This document shows, piece by piece, positions 52,075 to 60,623 of a stretch of DNA of 64,000 nt (position 1 is the stretch's first letter; every line of letters begins with the position of its first letter). The notes under the pieces were generated by a model, which saw only the letters and a program-made list of their open reading frames with translations, did not search any database and was not told the DNA's origin. Location: positions 248,001 to 312,000 of the forward strand of contig NZ_RCST01000001.1 of the NCBI RefSeq assembly GCF_013141865.1, read 5' to 3'. This stretch comes from Methylomonas sp. ZR1 (GTDB lineage: Bacteria; Pseudomonadota; Gammaproteobacteria; Methylococcales; Methylomonadaceae). The position numbers and the translations under genes are program-made.

Positions 52075-53292
52075 ATGAAGATATTACACATATTGGATCA
52101 CTCCATTCCGTTGCACAGCGGATACACCTTCCGTACTCGTGCGATTCTCGAGCAACAACGCAAATTGGGTTGGGAGACGTTTCATGTCACATCCGCCAAA
52201 CATCAAGTCGCGGAAGCTCCCATTGAAACCGTTGACGGGCTGACCTTTTATCGTTCTGTTATCCCACAAGGTTTAGCGGCGAAATTGCCGGTTTTAAATC
52301 AATGGGCCATCGTACAATCGTTGGCGGAACGGCTGGACGAAATTATTCCGCAGATTAAACCGGACATTCTGCACGCCCATTCGCCCGCGTTGAACGGGCT
52401 TGCGGCATTAAAGGTAGCAAAAAAATACGGATTGCCGTTGTTCTACGAATGCCGGGCATTTTGGGAAGATGCGGCCGTCGATCATGGCACCACCCATGAA
52501 GGTAGTTTACGTTACCGATTGACTAAGGCATTGGAAACACATGTTTTTAAGCGTGCCGATGCGGTGACGACTATTTGCGAAGGTCTGCGCCGGGATATCA
52601 TAGGCCGCGGAGTCGCGGCGGAAAAAATTACCGTGATTCCCAACGCCGTCGATATCGATAAATTTACCTACGGCGAGGCCGCCGAGCCAAACTTGCAAGC
52701 AGAGCTGGGATTGAGCGGCAAAATTGTGCTCGGTTTTATCGGGTCTTTTTATGCTTATGAGGGGTTATTGCTATTGCTGGATGCATTGCCGGCGATTATC
52801 CAGCAGCAGCCTGATGTGCGTTTGTTGTTAGTGGGCGGTGGGCCGCAACAGCAACAAATCCTGCAGAAAATTGAGGCGCTGAGCTTACAGGATTGCGTTA
52901 TTCTGCCCGGACGTGTCGCTCACGATCAAGTGCAGCGCTATTACAATCTGGTCGATATCTTTGTTTATCCGCGCTTGGCGATGCGCTTAACCGATTTGGT
53001 GACACCTTTAAAACCGCTGGAAGCCATGGCGCAAGGCCGCTTGTTGGTGGCTTCGGATGTCGGTGGGCATCATGAGTTAATTCGAGACAGGGAAACTGGC
53101 TATCTCTTCAAAGCGGGGGATAAGACAGCGTTGGCGCAAACGGTGTTGGCGGTCCTCAATCAGCAAGATCAATGGGAGCAAGTGCGGCGAGCCGGTAGGC
53201 GCTATGTCGAAGAAGAGCGTAATTGGCAGCGCAGTGTCAGTCATTATCAGGCTGTTTACGGCAGGATAATGGCGGGTAACGATGGCCGATAA
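52075..53292 (+). CDS. Exosortase A-associated glycosyltransferase (GT4)
   Basis: GT4 transferase of 405 residues. MKILHILDHSIPLHSGYTFRTRAILEQQ is the opening of the exosortase-A-associated transferase group. HAHSPALNGLAALKVAKKYGLPLFYECRAFWED lies in the acceptor half; IGSFYAYEGLLLLLDALP, VGGGPQQ and the E-rich RLTDLVTPLKPLEAMAQGRLLVASDVGGHHELI lie in the donor half. It starts a sub-block of four carbohydrate genes and overlaps the next gene by 11 bp. The sugar donor is unknown. Confidence 0.93.
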   Translation: MKILHILDHSIPLHSGYTFRTRAILEQQRKLGWETFHVTSAKHQVAEAPIETVDGLTFYRSVIPQGLAAKLPVLNQWAIVQSLAERLDEIIPQIKPDILHAHSPALNGLAALKVAKKYGLPLFYECRAFWEDAAVDHGTTHEGSLRYRLTKALETHVFKRADAVTTICEGLRRDIIGRGVAAEKITVIPNAVDIDKFTYGEAAEPNLQAELGLSGKIVLGFIGSFYAYEGLLLLLDALPAIIQQQPDVRLLLVGGGPQQQQILQKIEALSLQDCVILPGRVAHDQVQRYYNLVDIFVYPRLAMRLTDLVTPLKPLEAMAQGRLLVASDVGGHHELIRDRETGYLFKAGDKTALAQTVLAVLNQQDQWEQVRRAGRRYVEEERNWQRSVSHYQAVYGRIMAGNDGR

Positions 53293-54487
53293 CTCGCCAA
53301 GGCTGATTGTTTTCAGTTCTTTGTATCCCAGTCGTGTCAGACCTAACGCTGGCGTTTTTATTCGCGAGCGTATGTCCAAAGTGGCTGGTCATTGTTCTTT
53401 AGTTGTCATTTCCCCGGTGCCTTGGTTCCCACTGCAAAGCCTAATTCAATGGTTTAAACCGAATTACCGGCCGCAACCGGATAAATACGAAAATCAAGAC
53501 GGTATTTCTGTCTATTTCCCGCGTTTTTTATCGATACCCGGAATCGGACGATCTTGGGACGGCTTTTTTATGGCGTTGTGTAGTTTGGTGACTTGTCGAG
53601 AATTAAAAAAGAGCTTCCCATTTAATTTGATCGATGCACACTTCTCATACCCTGACGGCTATGCGGCCACGTTACTCGGGAAATGGTTTAAGGTGCCGGT
53701 TACCATCACTTTACGTGGCACAGAAGTGCCGTTGTCTAAAATTCCCAGTCGCCGCCATCGATTATTAAAAGCTCTTAATGATGCCGCCCGAGTATTTTCG
53801 GTATCGGATTCTTTAAGGCGGCACGTAGTGGATTTAGGCGCCGACCCTCAGAAAATCCAGGTGGTGGGCAACGGCATCGATACCGCGAAATTTTTTCCTA
53901 TTGATAAAAAACAGGCAAGGCAGCATTGGCAAATTCCTGAAGGCGCCCAAGTACTGATTTCGGTCGGCGGATTGGTCGATAGAAAAGGCTTTCACCGGGT
54001 GATCGAAGTTTTGCCGGCATTAATAGAAAAATACCCGCGATTGCTATACTTGATCGTCGGAGGCGCTAGTCCGGAAGGCGATATTCGCAGTCGCTTGGAG
54101 CAACAAGTTGAAACGCTGAATATTGGCCAACATGTGCGTTTTCTTGGGGCTTTGCCCGCTGAACAATTGCACGGCCCATTATCGGCAGCCGATTTGTTTG
54201 TGCTGGCTACTGCCAACGAGGGCTGGGCCAACGTATTTTTGGAGGCTATGGCTTGCGGCTTGCCGGTGATTAGCACCGATGTTGGCGGCAATCGCGAGGT
54301 GGTTGCTGATGAAACATTGGGTACTATCGTGCCGTTTGGGGATGCTGACGCATTTTTAATGGCGCTTGATCATGCTTTGCAACGGCAGTGGGACCGGCAA
54401 GCTCTTGTAAATTATGCGGCTGATAACTCTTGGGATAAGCGGGTGGATATTTTGTTGGCGGAATTTAAAAAACTGGTGAGGTCATGA
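53282..54487 (+). CDS. Glycosyltransferase family 4 protein
   Basis: GT4 transferase of 401 residues. The N-terminal RLIVFSSLYPSRVRPNAGVFIRERM and IDAHFSYPDGYAATLLGKWFKVPVTITLRGTEV are typical. Donor half: VGNGIDTAKFFPIDK, SVGGLVDRKGFHRVIEVLP, VGGASPEGDIR and NEGWANVFLEAMACGLPVISTDVGGNREVV with the paired glutamates. Its start lies within the preceding gene's 3' end and its stop overlaps the CapK-like gene by 4 bp, so it is a co-translated member of the polysaccharide block. Confidence 0.92.
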   Translation: MADNSPRLIVFSSLYPSRVRPNAGVFIRERMSKVAGHCSLVVISPVPWFPLQSLIQWFKPNYRPQPDKYENQDGISVYFPRFLSIPGIGRSWDGFFMALCSLVTCRELKKSFPFNLIDAHFSYPDGYAATLLGKWFKVPVTITLRGTEVPLSKIPSRRHRLLKALNDAARVFSVSDSLRRHVVDLGADPQKIQVVGNGIDTAKFFPIDKKQARQHWQIPEGAQVLISVGGLVDRKGFHRVIEVLPALIEKYPRLLYLIVGGASPEGDIRSRLEQQVETLNIGQHVRFLGALPAEQLHGPLSAADLFVLATANEGWANVFLEAMACGLPVISTDVGGNREVVADETLGTIVPFGDADAFLMALDHALQRQWDRQALVNYAADNSWDKRVDILLAEFKKLVRS

Positions 54488-55833
54488 GCTTTTATACGTC
54501 TTTTTGTTCAACGGTAATCTTTCCGCTTCACGAAGCCTTAAAAAAGCATACTACCGTCAAAGTTAGGCGCGAAATGGAGCGCAGTCAATGGCTAAAACCT
54601 GACGAAATCAGACAATTGCAGTTGCAAAATTTACGCGCGTTTCTGCAAGATGTACAAGATCATGTACCTTACTACAGGCAGTTATTTGCTACTTTGGGAT
54701 TTGAGCCGGCGAACCTTGATAGTGTGAAAAAATTAGCCGAGCTACCGTTGTTAAGTAAGCCGGAAATCAGGCAGCATCTTGATGAAATGAAAGCGGACGA
54801 TGCTAAAAGACTCGCACGTTTCAACACTGGCGGTTCCAGTGGAGAACCATTGATTTTTTACATCGGTAGCCGCCGAGTTAGCCATGATGTCGCGGCAAAG
54901 TGGCGGGCTACCCGTTGGTGGGGTGTGGATATAGGCGATCCGGAAGCAGTAATCTGGGGGTCTCCAATCGAACTAGGGGCGCAGGATAAAATTCGGCTGT
55001 TGCGCGATAAATTGTTGCGTACACATTTGATTCCGGCGTTCGAAATGTCGTCGGAAAAGTTGGACGGCTTTGTTCGACAAATCCAGCAGATTCGCCCGAA
55101 AATGTTATTTGGTTATCCTTCCGCGTTGGCTCACATTGCCAGTCATGCTGAGAAGAGAGGTGTGGCATTGCATAATTTGGGGATTAAAGTGGCTTTCGTG
55201 ACATCGGAACGGCTTTATGATCACCAGCGGACAAAAATAGAAAGCGTGTTTGCTTGTCCAGTCGCGAATGGTTACGGCGGGCGTGATGCCGGTTTTATCG
55301 CGCATCAGTGTCCCGAAGGCAGTATGCATATTACCGCTGAGGACATTGTCGTCGAGATTGTAGACAAACAAGGCCAGCCTTTACCTAACGGAGAGCTCGG
55401 TGAAATTGTGGTTACGCATATGGCAACCAGAGATTTTCCGTTTATTCGGTATCGTACTGGCGATATGGGAATATTGTCGGATAAAGTCTGTGCTTGCGGG
55501 CGCGGATTACCCGTGCTGGAGGAGATTCAAGGTCGAACCACCGATTTTGTAGTTGCTCAGGATGGAACGGTATTGCATGGCTTGGCATTGATTTATGTCT
55601 TGCGAGATTTAGAAGGCGTTGATTCCTTTAAAATCACCCAAGATAGTTTGGATAAAACCACTGTGCAAATTGTTAAAACCCTAAAATATCAAGCGGCTTA
55701 CGAACAAAAAATCGTCGACGAATTTAAAAAACGTTTAGGACCAGCAGTTACCATCAATATCGAATATACCGATTACATTCCCAAGGAACGTTCAGGAAAG
55801 TTCCGTTATGTGATCAGTCACGTCAAGGCATAA
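54484..55833 (+). CDS. CapK/PaaK-type adenylate-forming enzyme
   Basis: Adenylate-forming enzyme of 449 residues related to phenylacetate-CoA ligase and CapK. The nucleotide-binding loop FNTGGSSGEPLIFYIGS (about 117-133), YGGRDAGFIAHQCP, and RYRTGDMGILSDKVCACGRGLP follow in the family order; the conserved lysine near the end is in IPKERSGKFRYV. CapK-like proteins occur in polysaccharide and surface-modification clusters, where they activate a carboxylate for transfer. No acyl carrier is adjacent. The start overlaps the upstream stop, and the AsnB-like gene is 14 bp downstream; the two could cooperate in amide formation (inference). Confidence 0.88.
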   Translation: MSFYTSFCSTVIFPLHEALKKHTTVKVRREMERSQWLKPDEIRQLQLQNLRAFLQDVQDHVPYYRQLFATLGFEPANLDSVKKLAELPLLSKPEIRQHLDEMKADDAKRLARFNTGGSSGEPLIFYIGSRRVSHDVAAKWRATRWWGVDIGDPEAVIWGSPIELGAQDKIRLLRDKLLRTHLIPAFEMSSEKLDGFVRQIQQIRPKMLFGYPSALAHIASHAEKRGVALHNLGIKVAFVTSERLYDHQRTKIESVFACPVANGYGGRDAGFIAHQCPEGSMHITAEDIVVEIVDKQGQPLPNGELGEIVVTHMATRDFPFIRYRTGDMGILSDKVCACGRGLPVLEEIQGRTTDFVVAQDGTVLHGLALIYVLRDLEGVDSFKITQDSLDKTTVQIVKTLKYQAAYEQKIVDEFKKRLGPAVTINIEYTDYIPKERSGKFRYVISHVKA

Positions 55834-55847
55834 CTATATCGATCACT

Positions 55848-57632
55848 ATGACAAAATTTGCAGGATGGATGGGGAGCGGTCTCCAGAAAGATGAATCTAT
55901 CGCTTTGCTGGGGCAAATGACGGCGGCGGATTCAATATTTAATGTTCGGCATGGTCAGAACTTCGCTTTTTCAACCGCTGCGACCGATATGACGGACAGT
56001 AATGGGGTGTTGTTGCTCGTCCCGCAGTCCGGTTCGCGATCAGGTCGCTCGCAGAGTTTGTGGGATGCCTATTTAAGTCGCGGTGTCGATTTTTTAGTCG
56101 GTTTGCCGGAAGCTGATACCTTGCTGCTTATCGATACCAATCAGCAGCTGCTGATGTTGGCTACCGATCCGATTGGTCTCAGTAACATCTATTACGCAGA
56201 AATCGCCGATGGCCTAATATTCGGTTCAAGTGCCGATTTTGTAGTGCGTCATCCTCAGGTCAGTAACGACATTGCGCCGCAAGCGGTATTTGATTACATC
56301 TATCTCAACCATTGTCCCAGCCCTACAACGATTTATCGGCAAGTTAAAAAGCTGGAAGGTGGGCAGTGCTTGGTTTATCACAACGGACGAATCAGCTTAA
56401 AACGCTATTGGCTACCGGTATTTCGTGAGCAATCCTGCAATTTGCATCAAGCCGGCCTGGAATTGCAGCAGCAGTTAATCGAAGCGGTCAGAAGTATGGC
56501 CGATACTGAAGACAATACCGGCGCGTTTCTGAGTGGTGGGCTGGATAGTTCCAGTGTGGCGGGGGCCTTGGCAAAGGTATTTCCAGGCAAGGCGAAAACC
56601 TTTTCGATGGGTTTTGACGCTGACGGCTATGATGAAATCGAGTACGCCAATATTGCAGTGCAACGTTTCAACACGCGGCAACACCAGTACTACGTCACGC
56701 CCGAGGATACCGTTAATGCCGTGCCGGCAATAGCGGCTTACTATGATGAGCCGTTTGGGAATGCGTCTGCCTTGGCAGCGTATTATTGCGCCAAGTTGGC
56801 AAAGGATCATGGTGTTGACCGTTTGCTAGCGGGTGATGGGGGGGACGAGATTTTTGCGGGTAACGAGCGCTATGCCAAGCAAATGTTATTCGAGAGTTAT
56901 CATCGCCTGCCAAAATTCCTAAGCGCTGGCCTCGAAGCAACATTAAATAACTTGCCGGATGTAATAGCCAAACAGAAACTACCGTTTAAGGCAAAACGCT
57001 ATATCGATCAAGCGAACGCAGCGATGCCAGACCGCCTCCAGGATTACAATTTTTTGCATAGGCATGCTGCGGCAGACATTTTTCAAGCTGATTTTTTAGT
57101 GGAAATTGATACTTCTGCGCCCTTACGCCAGTTTAGGGAAGACTATTGGCGGCCGGAGTCTGCTAGTACCTTGAACCGTATGTTGTATCTGGATTGGAAA
57201 AACACGTTGCACGACAACGATTTGGTCAAGGTAAATAGAATGTGCGAAATGGCAGGCGTTGAAGTCTGCTACCCCTTGTTGGATAGACGCATTCTCGACT
57301 TGTCTTGCCGAATTCCATCCAATGACAAGTTGCGAGGGCAAAAGCTGCGTTGGTTTTACAAACAGGCCATGGTGGATTTTCTTCCGGAGCGGATTATCAA
57401 TAAGCCTAAGCACGGCTTTGGATTGCCTTTCGGCGTTTGGCTGAAGGACCATCAGCCGCTTAAGCAACTGGCTTATGGCGCAATAAATGATTTGAAGCGG
57501 CGCGAGTTTTTTAAACCGGATTTTTTGGATCATGCTATCGAGATGCATCAAAGTGTGCATGCCGCCTATTACGGTGATTTAGTGTGGATGTTGATGATGC
57601 TGGAGTTTTGGTTTGCCGGTAAGAGTTTGTAG
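55848..57632 (+). CDS. Asparagine-synthetase-like protein lacking Cys2 (lasso-cyclase-like)
   Basis: ATP-dependent amide-forming enzyme of 594 residues. The frame begins MTKFAGWMGSG, so there is no Cys2 to hydrolyse glutamine; the degenerate glutaminase-like domain extends to about 195. The synthetase domain is intact: GAFLSGGLDSSS (about 226-237), LAGDGGDEIFAGNERY and CEMAGVEVCYPLLDRRILDLSCRIP. Homologues without Cys2 form amides using an amine from the substrate itself, for example lasso cyclases and beta-lactam synthetase. It lies in the same gene block as PqqD-like, kinase and nucleotidyltransferase genes, which supports a macrocycle- or amide-forming role, unproven. The next 264 bp separate it from pilA. 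Confidence 0.87.
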   Translation: MTKFAGWMGSGLQKDESIALLGQMTAADSIFNVRHGQNFAFSTAATDMTDSNGVLLLVPQSGSRSGRSQSLWDAYLSRGVDFLVGLPEADTLLLIDTNQQLLMLATDPIGLSNIYYAEIADGLIFGSSADFVVRHPQVSNDIAPQAVFDYIYLNHCPSPTTIYRQVKKLEGGQCLVYHNGRISLKRYWLPVFREQSCNLHQAGLELQQQLIEAVRSMADTEDNTGAFLSGGLDSSSVAGALAKVFPGKAKTFSMGFDADGYDEIEYANIAVQRFNTRQHQYYVTPEDTVNAVPAIAAYYDEPFGNASALAAYYCAKLAKDHGVDRLLAGDGGDEIFAGNERYAKQMLFESYHRLPKFLSAGLEATLNNLPDVIAKQKLPFKAKRYIDQANAAMPDRLQDYNFLHRHAAADIFQADFLVEIDTSAPLRQFREDYWRPESASTLNRMLYLDWKNTLHDNDLVKVNRMCEMAGVEVCYPLLDRRILDLSCRIPSNDKLRGQKLRWFYKQAMVDFLPERIINKPKHGFGLPFGVWLKDHQPLKQLAYGAINDLKRREFFKPDFLDHAIEMHQSVHAAYYGDLVWMLMMLEFWFAGKSL

Positions 57633-57829
57633 TCAACCAATCCCCAAATTATTTAGCGATTTACAGGGGGGGGTGACAAAAAACGTCAGTTATTAACAAA
57701 AACTACTTTTTTGATAAGGTTGTGGCTACAGGAATATTGCATTTTTTTATTTGTTAGGGCGTTGTGTAAGGCTTTGAAATGTATGTGGAATAGGCTTAAT
57801 TTTATCGTTTTATTCTGTTCGGAAGATAA

Positions 57830-57846
57830 TTGGCATGCTAATTGTT
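57830..57846 (+). promoter_or_regulatory. Sigma-54 promoter of pilA
   Basis: TTGGCATGCTAATTGTT has GG and GT at the right 12-bp distance and agrees with the -24/-12 consensus at nearly all fixed positions (GT instead of GC at -12). The predicted start is about 57857, 40 bp before the pilA ATG. Sigma-54 control by PilR is the usual mode for type IV pilins, so the site is well supported. Confidence 0.7.
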
Positions 57847-57896
57847 AATAAGTCTGAGAGTTTTAAGTTCCGTTCATCATAAAAAAGAAGGTGGTT

Positions 57897-58370
57897 ATGA
57901 ATAAGCAAATGCAAAAAGTGCAACAAGGTTTTACCTTGATCGAATTAATGATCGTAGTTGCGATCATCGGTATCTTGGCGGCCATTGCGATCCCGGCTTA
58001 CCAGGATTACACAGTTAAATCCAAAGTGTCTGAAGGTCCAAGTTTGGCTTCACCAGCGCTGACTGCCGGTGGCGTGGGTTGTAGTGAAGTAACACTGGGT
58101 GTGAGTACAACAGGCAACGCGACTTTCGGTTTGGCTCAGCCAACTTCAATCGTTGGTAAGTATGTTACGTCTGTTCAGATTACCTCTGCGTCCACGGGTA
58201 GTGCTAGAGTAACAATTTTGTACACAACGGGCGGTGCTTTGGGTACAGACGTGGTGAGCGGTGCCAATAAACTAGTTTATTCAGGTCAATGTGCAACTGG
58301 TGTTGGCATGCAATGGACTGTTGACAATACAAACAGTACCTTGCCAGCAAAATATCGTCCAAAAAGCTAG
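57897..58370 (+). CDS. pilA: Type IVa major pilin
   Basis: Pilin of 157 residues. The prepilin leader [11 protein letters not shown] is cut by PilD before F12, giving [28 protein letters not shown]16 is the mature Glu5 that is needed for assembly. C62 and C132 can form the C-terminal disulfide loop. The C-terminus ends YRPKS with a free serine, the type of acceptor used by TfpO-like enzymes in some species (inference). The ATG at 57897 has AAGGTGG upstream; a GTG at 57891 is rejected. It has its own sigma-54 promoter and terminator and is therefore monocistronic. Composition is typical of surface pilins: Ser, Thr, Gly-rich. Confidence 0.96.
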   Translation: MNKQMQKVQQGFTLIELMIVVAIIGILAAIAIPAYQDYTVKSKVSEGPSLASPALTAGGVGCSEVTLGVSTTGNATFGLAQPTSIVGKYVTSVQITSASTGSARVTILYTTGGALGTDVVSGANKLVYSGQCATGVGMQWTVDNTNSTLPAKYRPKS

Positions 58371-58393
58371 TAATTAGATTTTTAACGGTATGC

Positions 58394-58424
58394 AAAAGGG
58401 GCTTACAGCCCCTTTTGTTTTTTT
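58394..58424 (+). terminator. Rho-independent terminator after pilA
   Basis: AAAAGGGGC, loop TTACA, GCCCCTTTT gives a perfect 9-bp stem followed by G and a run of eight Ts. It is a strong intrinsic terminator 24 bp after the pilA stop. Confidence 0.92.
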
Positions 58425-58447
58425 GGTATGTCTTTTCAGTATAAATT

Positions 58448-60457
58448 ATGACGATCTGGTTGGGGTGTACGCTCAGAAGAAGTTGGCAAAGTGATTGGGT
58501 CAAATTGGGTTTAATTGGCTTTCTGATTTTAATTGTCTATTTTCCTGGTCGGATGGGTCCGTTTATAGCCGATGATTATCCGAATATTCTGCAAAATAAG
58601 GGTGTGTTACTGACTCATCTTAATTTCAGTGAGCTAATGTCAACATGGAGCTCAAATGCCAGCGGGGTTTTTAAACGACCTTTAGCCAATGTAAGTTTTG
58701 CGTTGAATTACTATTTCGCAGGTCAGTACTTCGATCCTATCGCGTTTAAGTTGACGAATATTGCTATTCACGTTGTCAATAGTGTTCTAGTTTTTTTTCT
58801 CAGTCGATTGCTGTTTAGCGCAACTGCTCAAAACTATCCTGCACAAAAATTGGCTTTAATGTCAGCATTGATATGGGGATTGCACCCGTTGCAGTTAACC
58901 TCTGTGCTTTACGTCGTGCAACGAATGAACAGTTTGTCCTGTTTTTTTATGCTGACAGGTTTTTTGATTTTTTTAAAGGGTAGGCTTCAACTAGAAAAGC
59001 CTTTCAGTATTTTGTTGATGCTGGTTGGTTCTCTGTTCGGCTCCGGGTTGGGTATTTTGGCTAAGGAAAACGCTCTACTATTACCTCTGTTGATAGTTGT
59101 ATCTGAGATTCTGCTGCCATCGATTCCCAATGATACTTCCCGTGTACGTGTGCAAGTGTTCTATGCAATAACTGTGGTCCTACCAGTTTTCGTGGCAATC
59201 ATTTATTTATTTAGTCACCCGGAATACGTATTGGGCGGATATGCGACACGCAACTTTACTCTTGCTGAACGAGTAATGACTCAGACCAGAGTGTTGTTTT
59301 ATTATTTGAGCTTACTGTTTTATCCGGACAATACCCAGCTCAGCTTCGACCATGATGATTTCTCCTTGAGCAAGAGTTTGTTTCAGCCGATCAGTACCTT
59401 TTATTCTGTCATAGGTATTCTTTGCTTACTGGTACTCAGTGTATTCAATTGCGTACGCAAAAAAACGCCATTTTTTAATTTTGGTATTCTTTGGTTTTTG
59501 GTTGGCCAAAGTATGGAGTCCAGTATTTTTGCGCTGGAATTAATTTACGAGCATCGTAATTATGTACCCAGTATTGGGTTGGTCATCGCAACAGTTGCGT
59601 TGACCTATAATATTTTTTCTAAATTAATCAGTGAACAGTTATTAAATATTCTATTCGCTGTAGTCGTGTTTAGTTTGGGGCTAGCTACTTTTTCTCGTGC
59701 TTCAATTTGGTCAAGTTTGGACGCTTTAAGTTATTTTGAAGTGCGCAATCATCCGACGTCGATCAGGGCAAATAGTCTCTATGCCCATAGTCTTGAAGTA
59801 AAACTTGGGCCGAATCCCGAAAGTTACCGTTATTATTTATTGGCGGCACAAGGTAATGAATTAGAGGTTGCTACTTTGGTTCAAGTCTATATGGAGTTGA
59901 ACAAGCTTCTTTACTTTCAAGATGCTAAAAATGATCAGCCAGGAATTGCCATGCCAAAACGTTATGACGATCCGCTCATACTGGATAGCCACTATATGCA
60001 GGCGTTGAAATCGTTGGTGCATCAGGAGGTTCTGGCTCGTATCGCCAACAAGGCTTACTCGGTGCGAACATTGGTAACGTTGCGGTTGATGACAAGCTGC
60101 CTTCTCAATGCTGAATATCAGTGTAAGAATATTTCAGAGGATGTGATGGAATGGACGGACGCTGCCTTGGCGCAGCCCGATTTTTCCGACAGATTGGTGC
60201 TGTATATCATCAAAGCCAAAATATGTTTTTTTCAAGGCCATATTGAAGAGGCTTTTGCAAATGTTGATAAAGCCATTGCGCAATCGCCTGACAGAATGTA
60301 TTTCTACATTGAGAAAGCCGATTTACTCATTCACCTAAAGGAATATGACACAGCGGAACAGGTGATCAAAATGGCTGAGGGTCGAGGCGTTGCAAATGGC
60401 TTTGATAAGCAAGAGTTCAGTACGCTCCGCCAAAATATTGCAGTACTAAGCCGTTAG
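58448..60457 (+). CDS. GT-C membrane glycosyltransferase with TPR-like tail
   Basis: Large membrane protein of 669 residues. About ten hydrophobic helices form a GT-C fold; the first luminal loop carries the acidic FIADDYPNI (39-47), and FKLTNIAIHVVNSVLVFFLSRLLF and GLHPLQLTSVLYVVQRMNSL match the TMTC/O-mannosyl-transferase-like group. From about residue 480 a soluble TPR-like region follows (GHIEEAFANVDKAIAQSPDRMYFYIEKADLL). It lies directly after pilA, so it may glycosylate the pilin or another surface protein on the periplasmic side (inference). Start ATG 58448 has no good Shine-Dalgarno. No other glycosylation gene is adjacent. Confidence 0.82.
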   Translation: MTIWLGCTLRRSWQSDWVKLGLIGFLILIVYFPGRMGPFIADDYPNILQNKGVLLTHLNFSELMSTWSSNASGVFKRPLANVSFALNYYFAGQYFDPIAFKLTNIAIHVVNSVLVFFLSRLLFSATAQNYPAQKLALMSALIWGLHPLQLTSVLYVVQRMNSLSCFFMLTGFLIFLKGRLQLEKPFSILLMLVGSLFGSGLGILAKENALLLPLLIVVSEILLPSIPNDTSRVRVQVFYAITVVLPVFVAIIYLFSHPEYVLGGYATRNFTLAERVMTQTRVLFYYLSLLFYPDNTQLSFDHDDFSLSKSLFQPISTFYSVIGILCLLVLSVFNCVRKKTPFFNFGILWFLVGQSMESSIFALELIYEHRNYVPSIGLVIATVALTYNIFSKLISEQLLNILFAVVVFSLGLATFSRASIWSSLDALSYFEVRNHPTSIRANSLYAHSLEVKLGPNPESYRYYLLAAQGNELEVATLVQVYMELNKLLYFQDAKNDQPGIAMPKRYDDPLILDSHYMQALKSLVHQEVLARIANKAYSVRTLVTLRLMTSCLLNAEYQCKNISEDVMEWTDAALAQPDFSDRLVLYIIKAKICFFQGHIEEAFANVDKAIAQSPDRMYFYIEKADLLIHLKEYDTAEQVIKMAEGRGVANGFDKQEFSTLRQNIAVLSR

Positions 60458-60623
60458 TCCTTCTACTAACTGGTCGCTTTGCCGAAAAATTCAGATTAAT
60501 CAGCGCGCCTGAGTCAAATTCACTAAAATACCCGCATAGATTTTCAATCTGATTTGCTTGGATTAGCTTAATGCTATTCGAGTTTGAGCAAATTGCCACC
60601 AACAGCCCTTAAAGCCTGGGATT

